64,000 bases of DNA from contig NZ_CM001841.1 of the NCBI RefSeq assembly GCF_000365305.1, positions 2,582,323-2,646,322 on the forward strand, in the 5' to 3' direction. Origin of the DNA: Dickeya dianthicola NCPPB 453. Its GTDB lineage: Bacteria > Pseudomonadota > Gammaproteobacteria > Enterobacterales > Enterobacteriaceae. Numbering within the stretch: position 1 is the stretch's first letter; every line of letters begins with the position of its first letter. The notes under the pieces are model-generated. The model was not told the origin of the DNA. It made no database searches and saw only the letters and a list, made by a program, of their open reading frames with translations. The translations under genes and the position numbers were made by a program. This document shows, piece after piece, positions 10,258-21,141 of this stretch.

Positions 10258-10286
10258 TTGGGTGGAATGGCAGAGTGCGGTACACT
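10258..10286 (+). promoter_or_regulatory. Possible sigma-70 promoter of the sap operon
   Basis: TTGGGT and TACACT are spaced by 17 bases and end 32 bp before sapA. The -10 box lies in a hairpin-forming CAGAGTG/CACTCTG sequence. The match to consensus is moderate, so this is a candidate only. Confidence 0.35.
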
Positions 10287-10318
10287 CTGTATATTGACGA
10301 CTGCCTGAAAAAAACCGT

Positions 10319-12031
10319 ATGTCCGGAAAACACACTCTCGCACTGGCGCTGGCCTGGCTGGCGCTGCCGGTTCTGGCACAAACGCCGCCCACCGCTCCGA
10401 CGCCGGCGCAAGCCATCCGCCACAGCGGTTTTGTCTATTGCGTCAATGACGTACTCAGTACCTTTAACCCCCAGATGGCCCGCAGCGGGCTGATGGTGGA
10501 TACGTTGGCCGCCCAGCTTTACGATCGTCTGCTGGGCGTCGATCCGTACACCTACCGGCTGATGCCGGAGCTGGCGCAGCACTGGGACGTCACCGACAAT
10601 GGCTCCACTTACCGCTTCACCCTGCGCCGCGATGTGCCGTTCCAGCGCACCGCCTGGTTTACCCCCAGCCGCACGATGAACGCCGACGATGTGCTGTTTA
10701 GCTTCCAGCGTATGCTGAACAAAAAGCACCCGTTCCACGACGTTAACGGCGGCGACTATCCTTATTTCGACAGCCTGCAACTGGCGGACAACGTACAGAG
10801 CATCCGCAAACTGGGCGATTACAGCATCGAGATCCGCCTGCACAGCCCTGATGCCTCGTTCCTGTGGCATTTGGCTACCCACTATGCGCCGGTCCTGTCG
10901 GCGGAATACGCCCAACAGTTGACCCGCCAGGATCGGCGCGAACTGCTCGACCGCCAGCCGGTGGGCACCGGCCCTTACCGGCTGGATGAGTACCGTTACG
11001 GGCAGTATGTGCGGCTAAAACGCCACGACGATTACTGGCGCGGCCAGCCGCGCATGGAACAGGTGTTGGTCGATCTCGGCTCCGGCGGCACCGGTCGCCT
11101 GTCCAAACTGTTGACCGGCGAGTGCGACGTGCTGGCCTACCCGGCCGCCAGCCAACTGACCATTCTGCGCAACGACCCGCGCCTGCGGCTGTCGCTGCGA
11201 CCGGGGATGAACGTCGCTTATCTGGCGTTCAACGTGCGTAAACCGCCGCTGGACGATTCCCGCGTGCGCCACGCCATCGCGCTGGCGATCAACAACGACC
11301 GCCTGATGCAGTCGATCTACTACGGCACCGCGGAAACCGCCGCCTCGATCCTGCCGCGCGCCTCCTGGGCCTACGACAACGAAGCGCAGGTCACCGAATA
11401 CAATCCGGAGAAAGCGCGCCAGCAGTTGAAGGAACTGGGGATTACCAACCTGCAACTGCAACTGTGGGTGCCGAGCGCGTCGCAGTCCTACAACCCCAGC
11501 CCGGTGAAAACCGCCGAACTGATTCAGGCCGATCTGGCGCAGGTGGGGATCCGGGTGACCATCATGCCGGTGGAAGGACGTTTTCAGGAAGCGCGTCTGA
11601 TGGAGATGAACCACGACCTGACGCTGGCGGGCTGGGCCACCGACAGCAACGACCCGGACAGCGTATTCCGGCCGCTGCTGAGCTGCGCCGCCATCCGTTC
11701 CCAGACCAATTACGCCCACTGGTGCGACCCCGGTTTCGATCAGGTGTTGCAGGATGCGCTTTCTTCGCAGCAACTTTCCCGACGCATGGAATACTATCGG
11801 GTGGCGCACCACATTCTGGCCGAGCAGTTGCCGGTGCTGCCGCTGGCCTCGTCGTTACGGATGCAGGCCTATCGCTACGACATGAAAGGACTGGTACTCA
11901 GCCCGTTCGGCAACGCCTCCTTCGCCGGCGTCTATCGCGATGACGGCAGTGAAGAAAAAAATCAGGAAAAACCGGATGACTCCGCCGTGGACCCCTCCTC
12001 CAGCGAACCTATCCAGGGGGAACAACCGTGA
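10319..12031 (+). CDS. sapA: SapA, periplasmic peptide-binding protein
   Basis: This is the solute-binding subunit of the Sap ABC system, linked to resistance to antimicrobial peptides; in soft-rot Erwinia (Dickeya) sap contributes to resistance to plant peptides. A signal peptide ([21 protein letters not shown]) precedes an SBP family 5 body with motifs such as [10 protein letters not shown] and [11 protein letters not shown]. The length of 570 residues is normal. The stop overlaps the sapB start by four bases, so expression is coupled. Confidence 0.95.
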   Translation: MSGKHTLALALAWLALPVLAQTPPTAPTPAQAIRHSGFVYCVNDVLSTFNPQMARSGLMVDTLAAQLYDRLLGVDPYTYRLMPELAQHWDVTDNGSTYRFTLRRDVPFQRTAWFTPSRTMNADDVLFSFQRMLNKKHPFHDVNGGDYPYFDSLQLADNVQSIRKLGDYSIEIRLHSPDASFLWHLATHYAPVLSAEYAQQLTRQDRRELLDRQPVGTGPYRLDEYRYGQYVRLKRHDDYWRGQPRMEQVLVDLGSGGTGRLSKLLTGECDVLAYPAASQLTILRNDPRLRLSLRPGMNVAYLAFNVRKPPLDDSRVRHAIALAINNDRLMQSIYYGTAETAASILPRASWAYDNEAQVTEYNPEKARQQLKELGITNLQLQLWVPSASQSYNPSPVKTAELIQADLAQVGIRVTIMPVEGRFQEARLMEMNHDLTLAGWATDSNDPDSVFRPLLSCAAIRSQTNYAHWCDPGFDQVLQDALSSQQLSRRMEYYRVAHHILAEQLPVLPLASSLRMQAYRYDMKGLVLSPFGNASFAGVYRDDGSEEKNQEKPDDSAVDPSSSEPIQGEQP

Positions 12032-12993
12032 TTATCTTTACGCTTCGTCGCCTGTTGTTGTTGCTGGTTACGTTATTTTTGCTGTCGCTGATCGGTTTCA
12101 GCCTGATGTATTACACCCCGCATGCGCCGCTCAACGGCGCGGCGCTGCTCGACGCCTACCGCTTTTATTTCAGCAGCCTGCTGCAAGGGGATTTTGGCGT
12201 TTCCAGCACCAACGGACAGCCGATTAGCGAACAGTTGCGCGATGTGTTGCCCGCTACCATCGAGCTCTGTCTGCTGGCGTTTTCGCTGTCGCTGCTGGTG
12301 GGTATTCCGCTTGGCATCACCACCGGCGTGTTGCAGCACAAAGCCGCCGATCGGATTATCAGCGCGCTGGCGTTGCTGGGTTTTTCGCTGCCGGTGTTCT
12401 GGCTGGCGCTGCTGATGACGCTGTTCTTTTCGCTGCATCTGGGTTGGCTGCCGGTATCCGGCCGTTTCGACCTGCTCTACCCGGTGCCGCAGGCGACCGG
12501 CTTCGCGCTGATCGACGCCTGGTTGTCCGATTCGCCCTACCGGGAAGAGATGATCGCCAGCGCCATACAACACCTGATTCTGCCGGTGCTGGTGCTGTCG
12601 GTCGGCCCCACTACCGAGGTTGTCCGACTGATGCGCATCAGCACCACCGACATCGGCACCCAGAATTACATCAAGGCGGCGATTATCCGCGGGCTGCCGC
12701 GTTCCACCGTGATTCGCCGCCACCTGCTGCACAACGCGCTGCCGCCGATCATTCCGCAACTGGGCTTACAATTCTCCACCATGCTGACGCTGGAGATGAT
12801 CACCGAAGTGGTGTTTAACTGGCCAGGCATCGGCCGCTGGCTGGTCAACGCCATTCGCCAGCAGGACTTTGCGGCGATCTCCGCCGGGGTGATGGTGGTC
12901 GGCGCGCTGGTGATCACCATCAATGTGCTGTCCGATATCTGGGGCGCAATGGCAAACCCGTTGAAACATAAGGAATGGTATGCACTCCGATAA
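12028..12993 (+). CDS. sapB: SapB, ABC permease
   Basis: This inner-membrane permease of 321 residues belongs to the DppB/OppB type and starts [20 protein letters not shown]. It has six hydrophobic spans. The EAA-type loop is seen around [20 protein letters not shown], and the C-terminal block [20 protein letters not shown] is typical. It overlaps sapA by four bases and sapC by fourteen. Confidence 0.95.
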   Translation: MIIFTLRRLLLLLVTLFLLSLIGFSLMYYTPHAPLNGAALLDAYRFYFSSLLQGDFGVSSTNGQPISEQLRDVLPATIELCLLAFSLSLLVGIPLGITTGVLQHKAADRIISALALLGFSLPVFWLALLMTLFFSLHLGWLPVSGRFDLLYPVPQATGFALIDAWLSDSPYREEMIASAIQHLILPVLVLSVGPTTEVVRLMRISTTDIGTQNYIKAAIIRGLPRSTVIRRHLLHNALPPIIPQLGLQFSTMLTLEMITEVVFNWPGIGRWLVNAIRQQDFAAISAGVMVVGALVITINVLSDIWGAMANPLKHKEWYALR

Positions 12994-13870
12994 CATCTAC
13001 GGCGAGAAAGAGCTTCCCAGCCGCTGGCGCGATACCTGGGACGTGTTCCGCCAGGACCGGATGGCGATGGTCGGTTTCTACGGGTTTCTGCTGCTGCTGG
13101 GGCTGTGTCTGTTCGGCGATACGCTGGCGCCCTACGCGCTGGATCAGCAGTTTCTCGGTTACCAGTTGCTGCCGCCTTCCTGGTCGCGCTATGGCGAAGT
13201 GTCGTTTTTTCTCGGCACCGACGATCTGGGGCGCGACCTGCTGAGCCGACTGTTGAGCGGTACGGCGCCGACGTTCGGTTCGGCATTGCTGGTTACGCTG
13301 ACCGTCATGCTGGCCGGTATTCTGGTCGGCCTGCTGGCCGGGGTGACCCACGGCCTGCGTTCCGCCGTGTTGAACCACATTCTCGACCCGCTGTTGTCGA
13401 TTCCTTCGCTGCTGCTGGCGATGGTGGTGATCGCCTTTATCGGCCCGCAGTTGACGCACGCCATGCTGGCGGTGTGGATGGCGCTGCTGCCGCGCATGGT
13501 GCGCACGATTTATACCGCGGTGCATGATGAACTGGAAAAAGAGTATGTGACCGCCGCTCGGCTGGACGGCGCCTCCACCCGCTACATTATCTGGTATGCG
13601 GTGATGCCCAATATTCTCCCGCAGTTGATCAGTGAAGTGACCCGCGCGCTTTCCATCGCCATTCTGGATATCGCCGCACTCGGGTTTCTCAATCTGGGCG
13701 CGCAGTTACCCACCACCGAATGGGGCGTGCTGCTGGGCAATTCGCTGGAACTGGTGTACGCCGCGCCCTGGACGGTGATGCTGCCCGGCGCGGCCATCAC
13801 GCTCAGCGTGCTGATCGTCAACCTGCTGGGGGATGGCATTCGCCGCGCCCTGCTTGCTCAAACCGAATAG
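12980..13870 (+). CDS. sapC: SapC, ABC permease
   Basis: This second permease of the Sap transporter has 296 residues and is DppC/OppC-like. The N-terminal domain ([20 protein letters not shown]) is followed by the substrate-gate motif [16 protein letters not shown] and the EAA loop [19 protein letters not shown]. It overlaps sapB by 14 bases, which fixes its place in the operon. Confidence 0.95.
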   Translation: MHSDNIYGEKELPSRWRDTWDVFRQDRMAMVGFYGFLLLLGLCLFGDTLAPYALDQQFLGYQLLPPSWSRYGEVSFFLGTDDLGRDLLSRLLSGTAPTFGSALLVTLTVMLAGILVGLLAGVTHGLRSAVLNHILDPLLSIPSLLLAMVVIAFIGPQLTHAMLAVWMALLPRMVRTIYTAVHDELEKEYVTAARLDGASTRYIIWYAVMPNILPQLISEVTRALSIAILDIAALGFLNLGAQLPTTEWGVLLGNSLELVYAAPWTVMLPGAAITLSVLIVNLLGDGIRRALLAQTE

Positions 13871-13888
13871 TGACGGAACAACACCATC

Positions 13889-14881
13889 ATGGCATTACTG
13901 GAAATTCGTAATCTGACCATTGAATTCCTCACGCCGGACGGCCCGGTGAAAGCGGTGGATCGTGTCAGCATCAGCCTCACCGAGGGAGAAATTCGCGGGC
14001 TGGTCGGTGAGTCCGGCTCCGGCAAAAGCCTGGTAGCCAAGGCTATCTGCGGCATCAACAAGGAAAACTGGCGCATCACCGCCGACCGTTTCCGTTTCGA
14101 TGACGTGGATATGCTGCAACTCACGCCCCATCAACGACGCAAACTGGTGCGGCACAACATGTCGATGATCTTTCAGGAACCGCAGTCCTGTCTGGATCCC
14201 TCCGCCCGCATCGGCCGCCAGTTGATGCAATCGATCCCTGGTTGGACCTATAAAGGCCGCTGGTGGCAACGCGTCAACTGGCGCAAGCGCCGCGCCATCG
14301 AACTGTTGCACCGCGTCGGCATCAAGGATCACCAAGACATCATGCGCAGCTTCCCCTACGAACTGACCGAAGGGGAATGCCAGAAGGTGATGATCGCCAT
14401 CGCGCTCGCCAACCAGCCCCGACTGCTGATTGCCGACGAACCGACCAACGCGATGGAAGCCACCACCCAGGCGCAGATTTTCCGCCTGCTCGCCCGGCTC
14501 AATCAGAACAACAACACCACTATTTTGCTGATCAGCCACGACTTGCAAACCATGAGCAAGTGGGCGGACCGCATCAACGTGTTGTACTGCGGCCAGACGG
14601 TGGAAAGCGCGGTCAGCGGTGAGTTGATCAGCGCGCCGCATCATCCTTATACCCAGGCGCTGATCCGCGCCATGCCGGACTTCGGCTGCTCGCTGCCGCA
14701 CAAAAGCCGCCTCAACGCGCTGCCGGGGGCGATCCCGTCGCTGGCGCACCTGCCGGTGGGCTGCCGGCTGGGGCCGCGTTGCCCCTATTCACAGAAAAAG
14801 TGCATGACGGCGCCGCCGCTTACCCCGGTGAAAACCCACTGGTACGCCTGCCACTTCCCGCTCAACATGGAGGAATCCTGA
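13889..14881 (+). CDS. sapD: SapD, ABC ATPase
   Basis: This ATP-binding subunit of 330 residues has Walker A GESGSGKS and Walker [13 protein letters not shown]. The ABC signature is degenerate: the usual LSGGQ position reads [10 protein letters not shown], which appears to be usual for SapD. The C-terminal oligopeptide/dipeptide extension contains two Cys-containing motifs ([10 protein letters not shown]). In E. coli SapD also supports Trk potassium uptake. Its stop overlaps the sapF ATG by one base. Confidence 0.95.
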   Translation: MALLEIRNLTIEFLTPDGPVKAVDRVSISLTEGEIRGLVGESGSGKSLVAKAICGINKENWRITADRFRFDDVDMLQLTPHQRRKLVRHNMSMIFQEPQSCLDPSARIGRQLMQSIPGWTYKGRWWQRVNWRKRRAIELLHRVGIKDHQDIMRSFPYELTEGECQKVMIAIALANQPRLLIADEPTNAMEATTQAQIFRLLARLNQNNNTTILLISHDLQTMSKWADRINVLYCGQTVESAVSGELISAPHHPYTQALIRAMPDFGCSLPHKSRLNALPGAIPSLAHLPVGCRLGPRCPYSQKKCMTAPPLTPVKTHWYACHFPLNMEES

Positions 14882-15696
14882 TGGTGGAAACCCTGCTGGA
14901 AGCCCGTAACCTCACCAAGACCTTCCGCTACCGTACCGGCTGGTTTCGGCGTCAGCACGTCGAAGCGGTGAAATCGGTGAGTTTTACGCTGCGAGAACGG
15001 CAAACGCTGGCGATCATCGGCGAAAACGGCTCGGGAAAATCCACGCTGGCCAAGATGCTGACCGGGGTGATCCCGCCGACTTCCGGCGAGCTGGTGATTG
15101 ACGACCATCCGCTGGCCTACGGCGATTATCACTACCGTAGCCAGCGTATTCGCATGATCTTTCAGGATTCGGCCAACTCGCTCAACCCACGCCAGCGCAT
15201 CGGTCAGTTACTGGAATTACCACTGCGGCTCAATACCGACCTGACGCCGCAGGAGCGGGAAAAAGCCATTAATCTGGCGCTGCGGCAGGTTGGCCTGCGC
15301 GCCGACCACGCCACCTATTATCCGCACGCGCTGGCGCCTGGTCAGAAGCAACGTATCGGGCTGGCGCGGGCGCTGATCCTGCAACCCAAGGTGATCGTGG
15401 CGGATGAAGTACTGGCGTCGCTGGATATGTCGGTGCGTTCACAGATAATCAACCTGATGCTGGAGCTGCAGGAAAAACACGGTATCTCCTATATTTATGT
15501 CACCCAGCATCTGGGCATGATGAAGCACATCAGCGACCAGATTCTGGTGATGCAGGCAGGCGAAGTGGTAGAGCGCGGCAGCACCGCCGATGTGCTGGCC
15601 TCGCCGCTGCACGATCTGACCAAGCGGCTGATCGCCAGCCACTTTGGCGAAGCGCTGAGCGCCGACGCCTGGCGACGGGATAGCAATAACGGGTAA
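14881..15696 (+). CDS. sapF: SapF, ABC ATPase
   Basis: This second ATPase of the Sap system has 271 residues. Walker A is GENGSGKS, the signature is the SapF-type variant LAPGQKQRIG, and Walker B is VIVADEVLASLD. The start at 14881 follows GGAGGAATCCTG and forms a TGATG junction with sapD; a longer frame from 14779 is only overlap with sapD. It is last in the operon. Its stop codon lies in the first unit of a 14-bp tandem repeat. Confidence 0.95.
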   Translation: MVETLLEARNLTKTFRYRTGWFRRQHVEAVKSVSFTLRERQTLAIIGENGSGKSTLAKMLTGVIPPTSGELVIDDHPLAYGDYHYRSQRIRMIFQDSANSLNPRQRIGQLLELPLRLNTDLTPQEREKAINLALRQVGLRADHATYYPHALAPGQKQRIGLARALILQPKVIVADEVLASLDMSVRSQIINLMLELQEKHGISYIYVTQHLGMMKHISDQILVMQAGEVVERGSTADVLASPLHDLTKRLIASHFGEALSADAWRRDSNNG

Positions 15697-15726
15697 GTAA
15701 TGACAGGTAAGCGATAACGGGTAAAA
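15685..15726. repeat. 14-bp tandem triplication spanning the sapF stop
   Basis: Units AATAACGGGTAAGT, AATGACAGGTAAGC and GATAACGGGTAAAA are contiguous. The first includes the last codons and the TAA of sapF, so the 3' end of the gene seems to have been duplicated outward. Confidence 0.7.
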
Positions 15727-15819
15727 GCGACTCACGGCCGAAGATAATAACGGTTGGAAATAATCATCGCCGGCCCGGTCCGCGTCCAGTGGTTGGAGTA
15801 CCCCTTGGGGCGCCATACA

Positions 15820-15828
15820 TGCTAGAAT
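15820..15828 (+). promoter_or_regulatory. Possible extended -10 element of fabI
   Basis: TGCTAGAAT fits an extended -10 (TGN-TAGAAT) 86 bp before fabI. No convincing -35 is seen, which extended -10 promoters can tolerate. Confidence 0.35.
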
Positions 15829-15913
15829 CGCCCAGTTTATTCACATTGATCATGGTAAATAATTATTTTTATTGGCGATGATCGCAGCAACAATGATCAC
15901 AAAGGATACTGTC

Positions 15914-16705
15914 ATGGGTTTTCTTAACGGTAAGCGTATTCTGGTAACGGGCGTTGCCAGCAACCGCTCCATTGCATACGGTATCGCACAGTCGATGCAC
16001 CGCGAAGGTGCCGAACTGGCGTTCACCTACCAGAACGACAAGCTGAAGCAGCGTGTGGATGAGTTTGCCAAAGAGTTTGATTCAAGCATCGTGTTACCCT
16101 GTGATGTGGCAGAAGATGCCAGCATTGAGGCACTGTTCGCTGAACTGGCGAAAGTCTGGCCGAAATTTGACGGTTTCGTTCACTCTATCGCCTACGCGCC
16201 GGGCGACCAACTGGATGGCGACTACGTGAACGCCGTCACCCGCGAAGGTTTCGCCATCGCTCACGACATCAGCGCCTACAGCTTTGTGGCGATGGCGAAA
16301 GCCTGCCGCAGCATGCTGAACCCGAATTCCGCGCTGATGACCCTGTCCTACCTGGGTGCCGAGCGCGCCATTCCGAACTACAACGTGATGGGTCTGGCGA
16401 AAGCGTCGCTGGAAGCCAACGTGCGCTACATGGCCAATGCCTTGGGCCGCGACGGCGTGCGCGTCAATGCCGTTTCCGCGGGCCCAATCCGCACGCTGGC
16501 GGCATCCGGCATCAAGAACTTCAAAAAGATGCTGTCTCACTGCGAAGCGGTCACCCCGATCCGTCGCGTGGTCACCATTGAAGACGTGGGCAACGCCGCG
16601 GCCTTCATGTGCTCCGACCTGGCTGCCGGTATCTCCGGTGAAGTTCTGCACGTTGACGGCGGCTTCAACATCGCCGCGATGAACGAGCTGGAACTGGACG
16701 ATTAA
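15914..16705 (+). CDS. fabI: Enoyl-[ACP] reductase (NADH)
   Basis: This enzyme catalyses the last reduction of each fatty acid elongation cycle and is the triclosan target. The 263-residue short-chain dehydrogenase-like protein starts [19 protein letters not shown] with the FabI-type nucleotide loop. The catalytic region has [21 protein letters not shown], containing the Tyr-x6-Lys pair. The frame opens at 15872, but the ATG at 15914 after AAAGGATACTGTC gives the family's normal N-terminus. Confidence 0.97.
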   Translation: MGFLNGKRILVTGVASNRSIAYGIAQSMHREGAELAFTYQNDKLKQRVDEFAKEFDSSIVLPCDVAEDASIEALFAELAKVWPKFDGFVHSIAYAPGDQLDGDYVNAVTREGFAIAHDISAYSFVAMAKACRSMLNPNSALMTLSYLGAERAIPNYNVMGLAKASLEANVRYMANALGRDGVRVNAVSAGPIRTLAASGIKNFKKMLSHCEAVTPIRRVVTIEDVGNAAAFMCSDLAAGISGEVLHVDGGFNIAAMNELELDD

Positions 16706-16714
16706 TTTCGTCTC

Positions 16715-16742
16715 CCTGTGCCGGACCAGGTTCCGGCACAGG
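16715..16742 (+). terminator. Hairpin after fabI
   Basis: CCTGTGCCGGA and TCCGGCACAGG form an 11-bp stem around a six-base loop, ten bases after the fabI stop. There is no T run, so this may be an mRNA-stabilising structure or a Rho-assisted site rather than an intrinsic terminator. Confidence 0.5.
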
Positions 16743-17059
16743 ACTGTCGCGTTGTGAGTTACCGCGGTATCCCCACCTGTTTGCTGTACTTTCCGTTATT
16801 TTTCTTCTTTCTCACTACAATCACCACCGCCGTTAGCGGTCCATCAGCCATTGCCGCGCCGCCTCAAAGAAATGCTGCGCCGAGCCGGGCGGGTTCTTTG
16901 CACGCCCGGTTGAATGCACGATTGAATGCATCACCTTTCTATGACTGATACCTTCGACCTGCGACAACGGATTGTTTAGTCGTTATTTGCAACCGCGCCA
17001 TACTCAAGTAAGATTAACCAAGAAGAGTGTAATGATTGTTGGTCCCAAGGAGATAAAAC
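16743..17059. other. Intergenic region fabI to DUF2335 gene
   Basis: I see no gene on either strand in these 317 bases. It holds a short near-direct repeat (TTGAATGCA at 16910 and 16922) and, just before 17060, the strong ribosome binding site CCAAGGAGATAAAAC for the next gene. Confidence 0.6.
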
Positions 17060-17725
17060 ATGTTGAAGGCAACCCGCAGGTATCTTCGCGCCGCCGGCAG
17101 CATTTTAGATCTGATGCCAGCGACAGACTATTTAGCAGGCATCAGCAAGCAAAGTGATGCTGAGAGAATGGCCAGTGATTTTCAAGCCATAGGCGACGAC
17201 CTAAGAGTAGCGATGAATGCATACGGAAGAAAAAAGGAATTGAATCAGGTATTGCAAAACGCTGAGGCACAGAATCGGGAAAATGAAGAAGCCCGAGCAC
17301 TGGCCGAAAAGGTCGAATCGACTCTGATTGAAAATCCGGTATTCCTTGAACGCTTGCTTGCCAGGCCGCAGATCAAAGCCATCGTTTCATCCACATTTTT
17401 TCGCGGACCGCTTCCCCCTCCAGAGATGCTGAAGGAGTACGATGATATCGTGCCTAACGGCGCTGAAAGGATCATGGCGAAAAGCGAGCGGGAGCAAGCG
17501 CATCGCCATCGTATTACTGAAAAGAGTCTTGACGGTGAGATGAGCAGAGACAAACGTGGTCAATGGATGGCGTTTGCCATTACTATGACTATCTTGGTGA
17601 TCGCAACTCTTTTTGCCTGGAAGGGCGAGAGGGTATTTGCCGGGACGTTAATCACCCTTGATTTAATCGGGCTGGCGTCAGTGTTTGTTATTGGAAGATA
17701 TCGTCCCTCCACCAACGATGAGTAA
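17060..17725 (+). CDS. DUF2335-family membrane protein
   Basis: This 221-residue protein is probably of the DUF2335 family. The conserved block is PPPEMLKEYDDIVPNGAERIMAKSEREQAHRH-like, around residues 117-150, preceded by a helical Glu/Ala-rich region (residues 50-95). Two transmembrane segments follow near residues 170-190 and 193-213 with a very short C-terminal tail. Members often lie in phage or accessory DNA, and their function is unknown. GC content is lower than in neighbouring genes. It separates fabI from rnb, which suggests an insertion here. The ribosome binding site is strong. Confidence 0.75.
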   Translation: MLKATRRYLRAAGSILDLMPATDYLAGISKQSDAERMASDFQAIGDDLRVAMNAYGRKKELNQVLQNAEAQNRENEEARALAEKVESTLIENPVFLERLLARPQIKAIVSSTFFRGPLPPPEMLKEYDDIVPNGAERIMAKSEREQAHRHRITEKSLDGEMSRDKRGQWMAFAITMTILVIATLFAWKGERVFAGTLITLDLIGLASVFVIGRYRPSTNDE

Positions 17726-17863
17726 CCCACCCGCCCCCCAAGACTCAGTTCGAGCATGCCGGCCTTGTGCAGACTATTCATTGCAGCAACGCTTGCCGCC
17801 AGCGGCCGATTCGCGTAAAAATGTCTGCCGCTAAAGCCACTCTTAACCGCAATTCTGGACGCT

Positions 17864-19795
17864 ATGTTTCAAGATAACCCGCTGCTTGCGCAGCTTAAAC
17901 AGCAACTCCACTCTCAGACGCCACGAGCGGAAGGCATCGTCAAAGCCACCGACAAAGGATTCGGTTTTCTTGAAGCCGACGCGCAGAAGAGCTATTTCAT
18001 CCCGCCGCCGCAGATGAAGAAAGTGATGCACGGCGACCGTATCATCGCCGCGCTGCATACCGAGAAAGAGCGCGAAATCGCCGAGCCGGAAACGCTGGTG
18101 GAACCGTTCCTGACCCGCTTTGTCGGTCGGGTACAGAAAAAAGACGACCGTCTGTCCATCGTGCCGGACCATCCGTTGCTGAAAGACGCCATTCCCTGCC
18201 GCCCGGCGCGCGGGGTCGAGCAGGATTTCAAAGCAGGCGACTGGGCAGTGGCGGAAATGCGCCGTCACCCGCTGAAAGGCGACCGTGGTTTTTTTGCCGA
18301 TCTGACTCACTACATTACCACCGGCGACGACCCGCTGGCGCCCTGGTGGGTAACGCTGTCGCGTCATAACCTGGAGCGCATCGCGCCGGATGCCGACGCG
18401 GCCGAACTCAACGACGGCCAGCTTGAACGCGAAGATCTGACCGGGCTGGATTTTGTCACCATCGACAGCGCCAGCACCGAAGACATGGATGACGCGCTGT
18501 ATGTGCAGGACAACGGCGACGGCACGCTGGACATGACGGTGGCGATCGCCGATCCGACCGCCTACGTGCGCGCCGACAGCGAGCTGGACGCCATCGCCCG
18601 TCAGCGCGCGTTCACCAACTACCTGCCCGGCTTCAATATTCCGATGCTGCCGCGCCACCTGTCGGACGACATCTGCTCGCTGCGCCCGAACGAACGCCGC
18701 CCGGTGCTGGCGTGCCGCATGACCATCGCCGCCGACGGCGCACTGAGCCAGATTCGGTTCTTTGCCGCCTGGATCGAGTCGCGCGCCAAACTGGTGTACG
18801 ACGACGTGTCCAACTGGCTGGAGCAACAGGGCGACTGGCAACCGGAAAGCGATAATATCGCCGACCAGATTCGTCTGCTGCATCGCGTCTGTCTGGCCCG
18901 AAACGCCTGGCGCACCACCCACGCGCTGGTGTTCCGCGACCGTCCGGATTACCGCTTCCTGCTGGGTGAAAACGGCGAGGTGCTGGATATTGTCACCGAG
19001 CCGCGCCGCATCGCCAATCGCATCGTGGAAGAAGCGATGATCGCCGCCAACGTCTGCGCAGCGCAGGTATTGCGCGACGCGCTGGGCTTTGGCGTCTACA
19101 ACGTCCACAACGGTTTCGATCCGGTCAGCATCGATCAGGCGGTGGCGGTACTGGAAAGCAATGGTATTCAGGCCGATGCCCAGCAACTGCTGACGCTGGA
19201 CGGTTTCTGCGTTCTGCGCCGCGAGCTGGACGCCCAGCCGACCCAGTTCCTCGACAGCCGTATTCGCCGCTTCCAGACGTTTGCGGAAATCAGCACCGCG
19301 CCCGGCCCGCACTTCGGTTTGGGGCTGGAGGCTTACGCCACCTGGACCTCGCCGATCCGTAAATACGGCGATATGGTCAACCACCGTTTGCTGAAAGCAG
19401 TCATCACCCACACCCCGGCGGAAAAACCGCAGGATGAGGTGACGCTGCAACTGGCCGAGCGCCGCCGCCTCAACCGAATGGCGGAACGCGACGTCAGCGA
19501 CTGGCTGTACGCCCGTTTCCTGAAAGACAAAGCCGGCACCGATGCGCGTTTTACCGGTGAAATTATGGACGTTAATCGCGGCGGTCTGCGCGTACGCCTG
19601 CTGGAAAACGGCGCTACCGCCTTTATTCCGGCATCGTTCATTCACGCGGTGCGCGACGAACTGGTGTGCAGCCAGGACACCGGCATCGTCACGGTGAAAG
19701 GCGAACCGGTCTACCGTCAGAGCGATACCCTGACGGTGATGCTGACCGAGGTGCGGCTCGAAACCCGCAACATCATCGCCAAACCGGCGGCCTGA
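17864..19795 (+). CDS. rnb: Exoribonuclease II
   Basis: This is a processive 3'-5' exoribonuclease acting on single-stranded RNA. The 643 residues carry two N-terminal cold-shock domains (about 18-180), the RNB catalytic domain with [17 protein letters not shown] near residue 202 holding the metal-binding Asp cluster, and a C-terminal S1 domain (about 560-640). Length and N-terminus [20 protein letters not shown] agree with the enterobacterial enzyme. A Rho-independent terminator follows. Confidence 0.98.
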   Translation: MFQDNPLLAQLKQQLHSQTPRAEGIVKATDKGFGFLEADAQKSYFIPPPQMKKVMHGDRIIAALHTEKEREIAEPETLVEPFLTRFVGRVQKKDDRLSIVPDHPLLKDAIPCRPARGVEQDFKAGDWAVAEMRRHPLKGDRGFFADLTHYITTGDDPLAPWWVTLSRHNLERIAPDADAAELNDGQLEREDLTGLDFVTIDSASTEDMDDALYVQDNGDGTLDMTVAIADPTAYVRADSELDAIARQRAFTNYLPGFNIPMLPRHLSDDICSLRPNERRPVLACRMTIAADGALSQIRFFAAWIESRAKLVYDDVSNWLEQQGDWQPESDNIADQIRLLHRVCLARNAWRTTHALVFRDRPDYRFLLGENGEVLDIVTEPRRIANRIVEEAMIAANVCAAQVLRDALGFGVYNVHNGFDPVSIDQAVAVLESNGIQADAQQLLTLDGFCVLRRELDAQPTQFLDSRIRRFQTFAEISTAPGPHFGLGLEAYATWTSPIRKYGDMVNHRLLKAVITHTPAEKPQDEVTLQLAERRRLNRMAERDVSDWLYARFLKDKAGTDARFTGEIMDVNRGGLRVRLLENGATAFIPASFIHAVRDELVCSQDTGIVTVKGEPVYRQSDTLTVMLTEVRLETRNIIAKPAA

Positions 19796-19810
19796 TTCAC
19801 TCCAGTCCCA

Positions 19811-19838
19811 CGCCATCCCTCCGGATGGCGTTTTTTTT
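19811..19838 (+). terminator. Rho-independent terminator of rnb
   Basis: CGCCATCC and GGATGGCG form a stem with loop CTCC, followed immediately by eight T residues. Confidence 0.92.
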
Positions 19839-19897
19839 ATCGTCGGCTCACCGTCGACCCTCCCTACAAGACATAACGGCAGAAAGGAGATGTGAAC

Positions 19898-20815
19898 ATG
19901 AAAAGAATCACACTGGGAAAAAGCACCCTGTCGGTCCCGAACATTGCGCTGGGCTGTATGCGGCTGGCGGGTAAGACGCAGCAGGAGGCGGTGACGTTGT
20001 TGCAGACGGCGCTCGACGCCGGGATCGATTTCTTTGACCATGCCGATATCTACGGCGGCGGGCGTTCCGAAGAGATGTTCGCCGCCGCGGTACGTCAGGC
20101 CGGCATCGCCCGCGACCAACTGCTGATACAAAGCAAATGCGGTATCCGCCCCGGCTTTTTCGATTTCTCCAAAGCACACATTATCGCCGCGGTCGAAGGT
20201 AGCCTGAAACGCCTGAACACCGATTACCTCGACACGTTGCTATTGCATCGTCCGGACGCGCTGTGCGAGCCGGATGAGGTCGCCGCCGCGTTTGACGAAC
20301 TGGAAACCAGCGGCAAGGTGCGCCATTTTGGCGTCAGCAACCAGCATCCGTTACAGGTCGAATTGCTGAAAACCGCGGTGCGCCAGCCGCTGCTCGCCAA
20401 CCAGTTGCAGCTCAGCATCATGCACACGCCGATGATCGACGCCGGCCTCAACGTCAATATGACCCATGCGCCGTCACTCCATCACGACGGCATGGTGCTG
20501 GAATACAGCCGGTTGCAGGGGATGACGATTCAGGCGTGGTCGCCGTTCCAGTACGGCTTTTTTGACGGTGTGTTTGTGGGTAACGACAAATTTCCGCAAC
20601 TGAACGCTGCCCTGAGCCATATCGCCGGCCAGCACGGCGTGTCCGCCACCGCCCTTGCCGCAGCCTGGATTCTGCGTCATCCGGCCAGCATGCAGGTGAT
20701 TGTCGGCAGTATGGACCCGCATCGTCTGCAAGACATCGCCACCGCTTGCGAACTGCGCATCAGCCGCGAGGAGTGGTACGAAATTTATCGCGCCGCCGGC
20801 AACAAACTGCCCTGA
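19898..20815 (+). CDS. Aldo/keto reductase, YdhF-like
   Basis: This NADPH-dependent (beta/alpha)8 oxidoreductase has 305 residues. The catalytic tetrad is recognisable: Asp and Tyr in FDHADIYGGGRSEE, Lys in QSKCGI and His in LLLHRPD. The ATG at 19898 has AGGAGATGTGAAC upstream; an in-frame GTG at 19892 is too close to the Shine-Dalgarno sequence. It resembles E. coli YdhF, which is at a different map position there. The substrate is unknown. Confidence 0.85.
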   Translation: MKRITLGKSTLSVPNIALGCMRLAGKTQQEAVTLLQTALDAGIDFFDHADIYGGGRSEEMFAAAVRQAGIARDQLLIQSKCGIRPGFFDFSKAHIIAAVEGSLKRLNTDYLDTLLLHRPDALCEPDEVAAAFDELETSGKVRHFGVSNQHPLQVELLKTAVRQPLLANQLQLSIMHTPMIDAGLNVNMTHAPSLHHDGMVLEYSRLQGMTIQAWSPFQYGFFDGVFVGNDKFPQLNAALSHIAGQHGVSATALAAAWILRHPASMQVIVGSMDPHRLQDIATACELRISREEWYEIYRAAGNKLP

Positions 20816-21141
20816 TATCCCCCGCCCGGCTCGCGCCGGGCTTGATCTCTCCACGCGCTGACGCGCTTTCGCCCGACGGCAGCTGATTCAGCCGGTACCG
20901 ACATCCTATGGCATTACTGCGCGCCAGCTGCCCTTCCTGCTTCGACAACCGGCGAAAAACCTTTTTCATAACAGAAATATAGCTTTGTTCACATTTTTGT
21001 CTTGTTCTGACTACACCGGTTAATCGCTGCACTATGTTGTCTATGATGCCCCGGTGTTTATGATGCCTCGCGTTATCCGTTTCGCCGCCAGGCTGCATCG
21101 TTGCGGGCAGGTAGAATGACAACCAGTCAGGAGTCCGTGAG
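20816..21141. other. Regulatory gap before the CstA-family gene
   Basis: No gene is seen. It carries a candidate CRP site at 20975-20996 and the ribosome binding site CAGGAGTCCGTGAG before 21142. Confidence 0.5.
20975..20996 (+). promoter_or_regulatory. Candidate CRP-cAMP site upstream of cstA
   Basis: On the minus strand the 22 bases read AAATGTGA-N6-CTATATTT, one perfect and one partial half-site with correct spacing. cstA of E. coli is CRP-activated, which supports but does not prove the call. Confidence 0.4.

Noticed and set aside
17060..17725. New phage-defence gene
   Set aside because: DUF2335 has no catalytic motif that I can see and no partner genes; the defence idea is only speculation.
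17843..20179. Very long open frame on the minus strand (778 codons) opposite rnb
   Set aside because: It is antisense to rnb and the aldo/keto reductase gene, has no recognisable domain, and is rich in His/Arg/Gln as expected from a GC-rich shadow frame.
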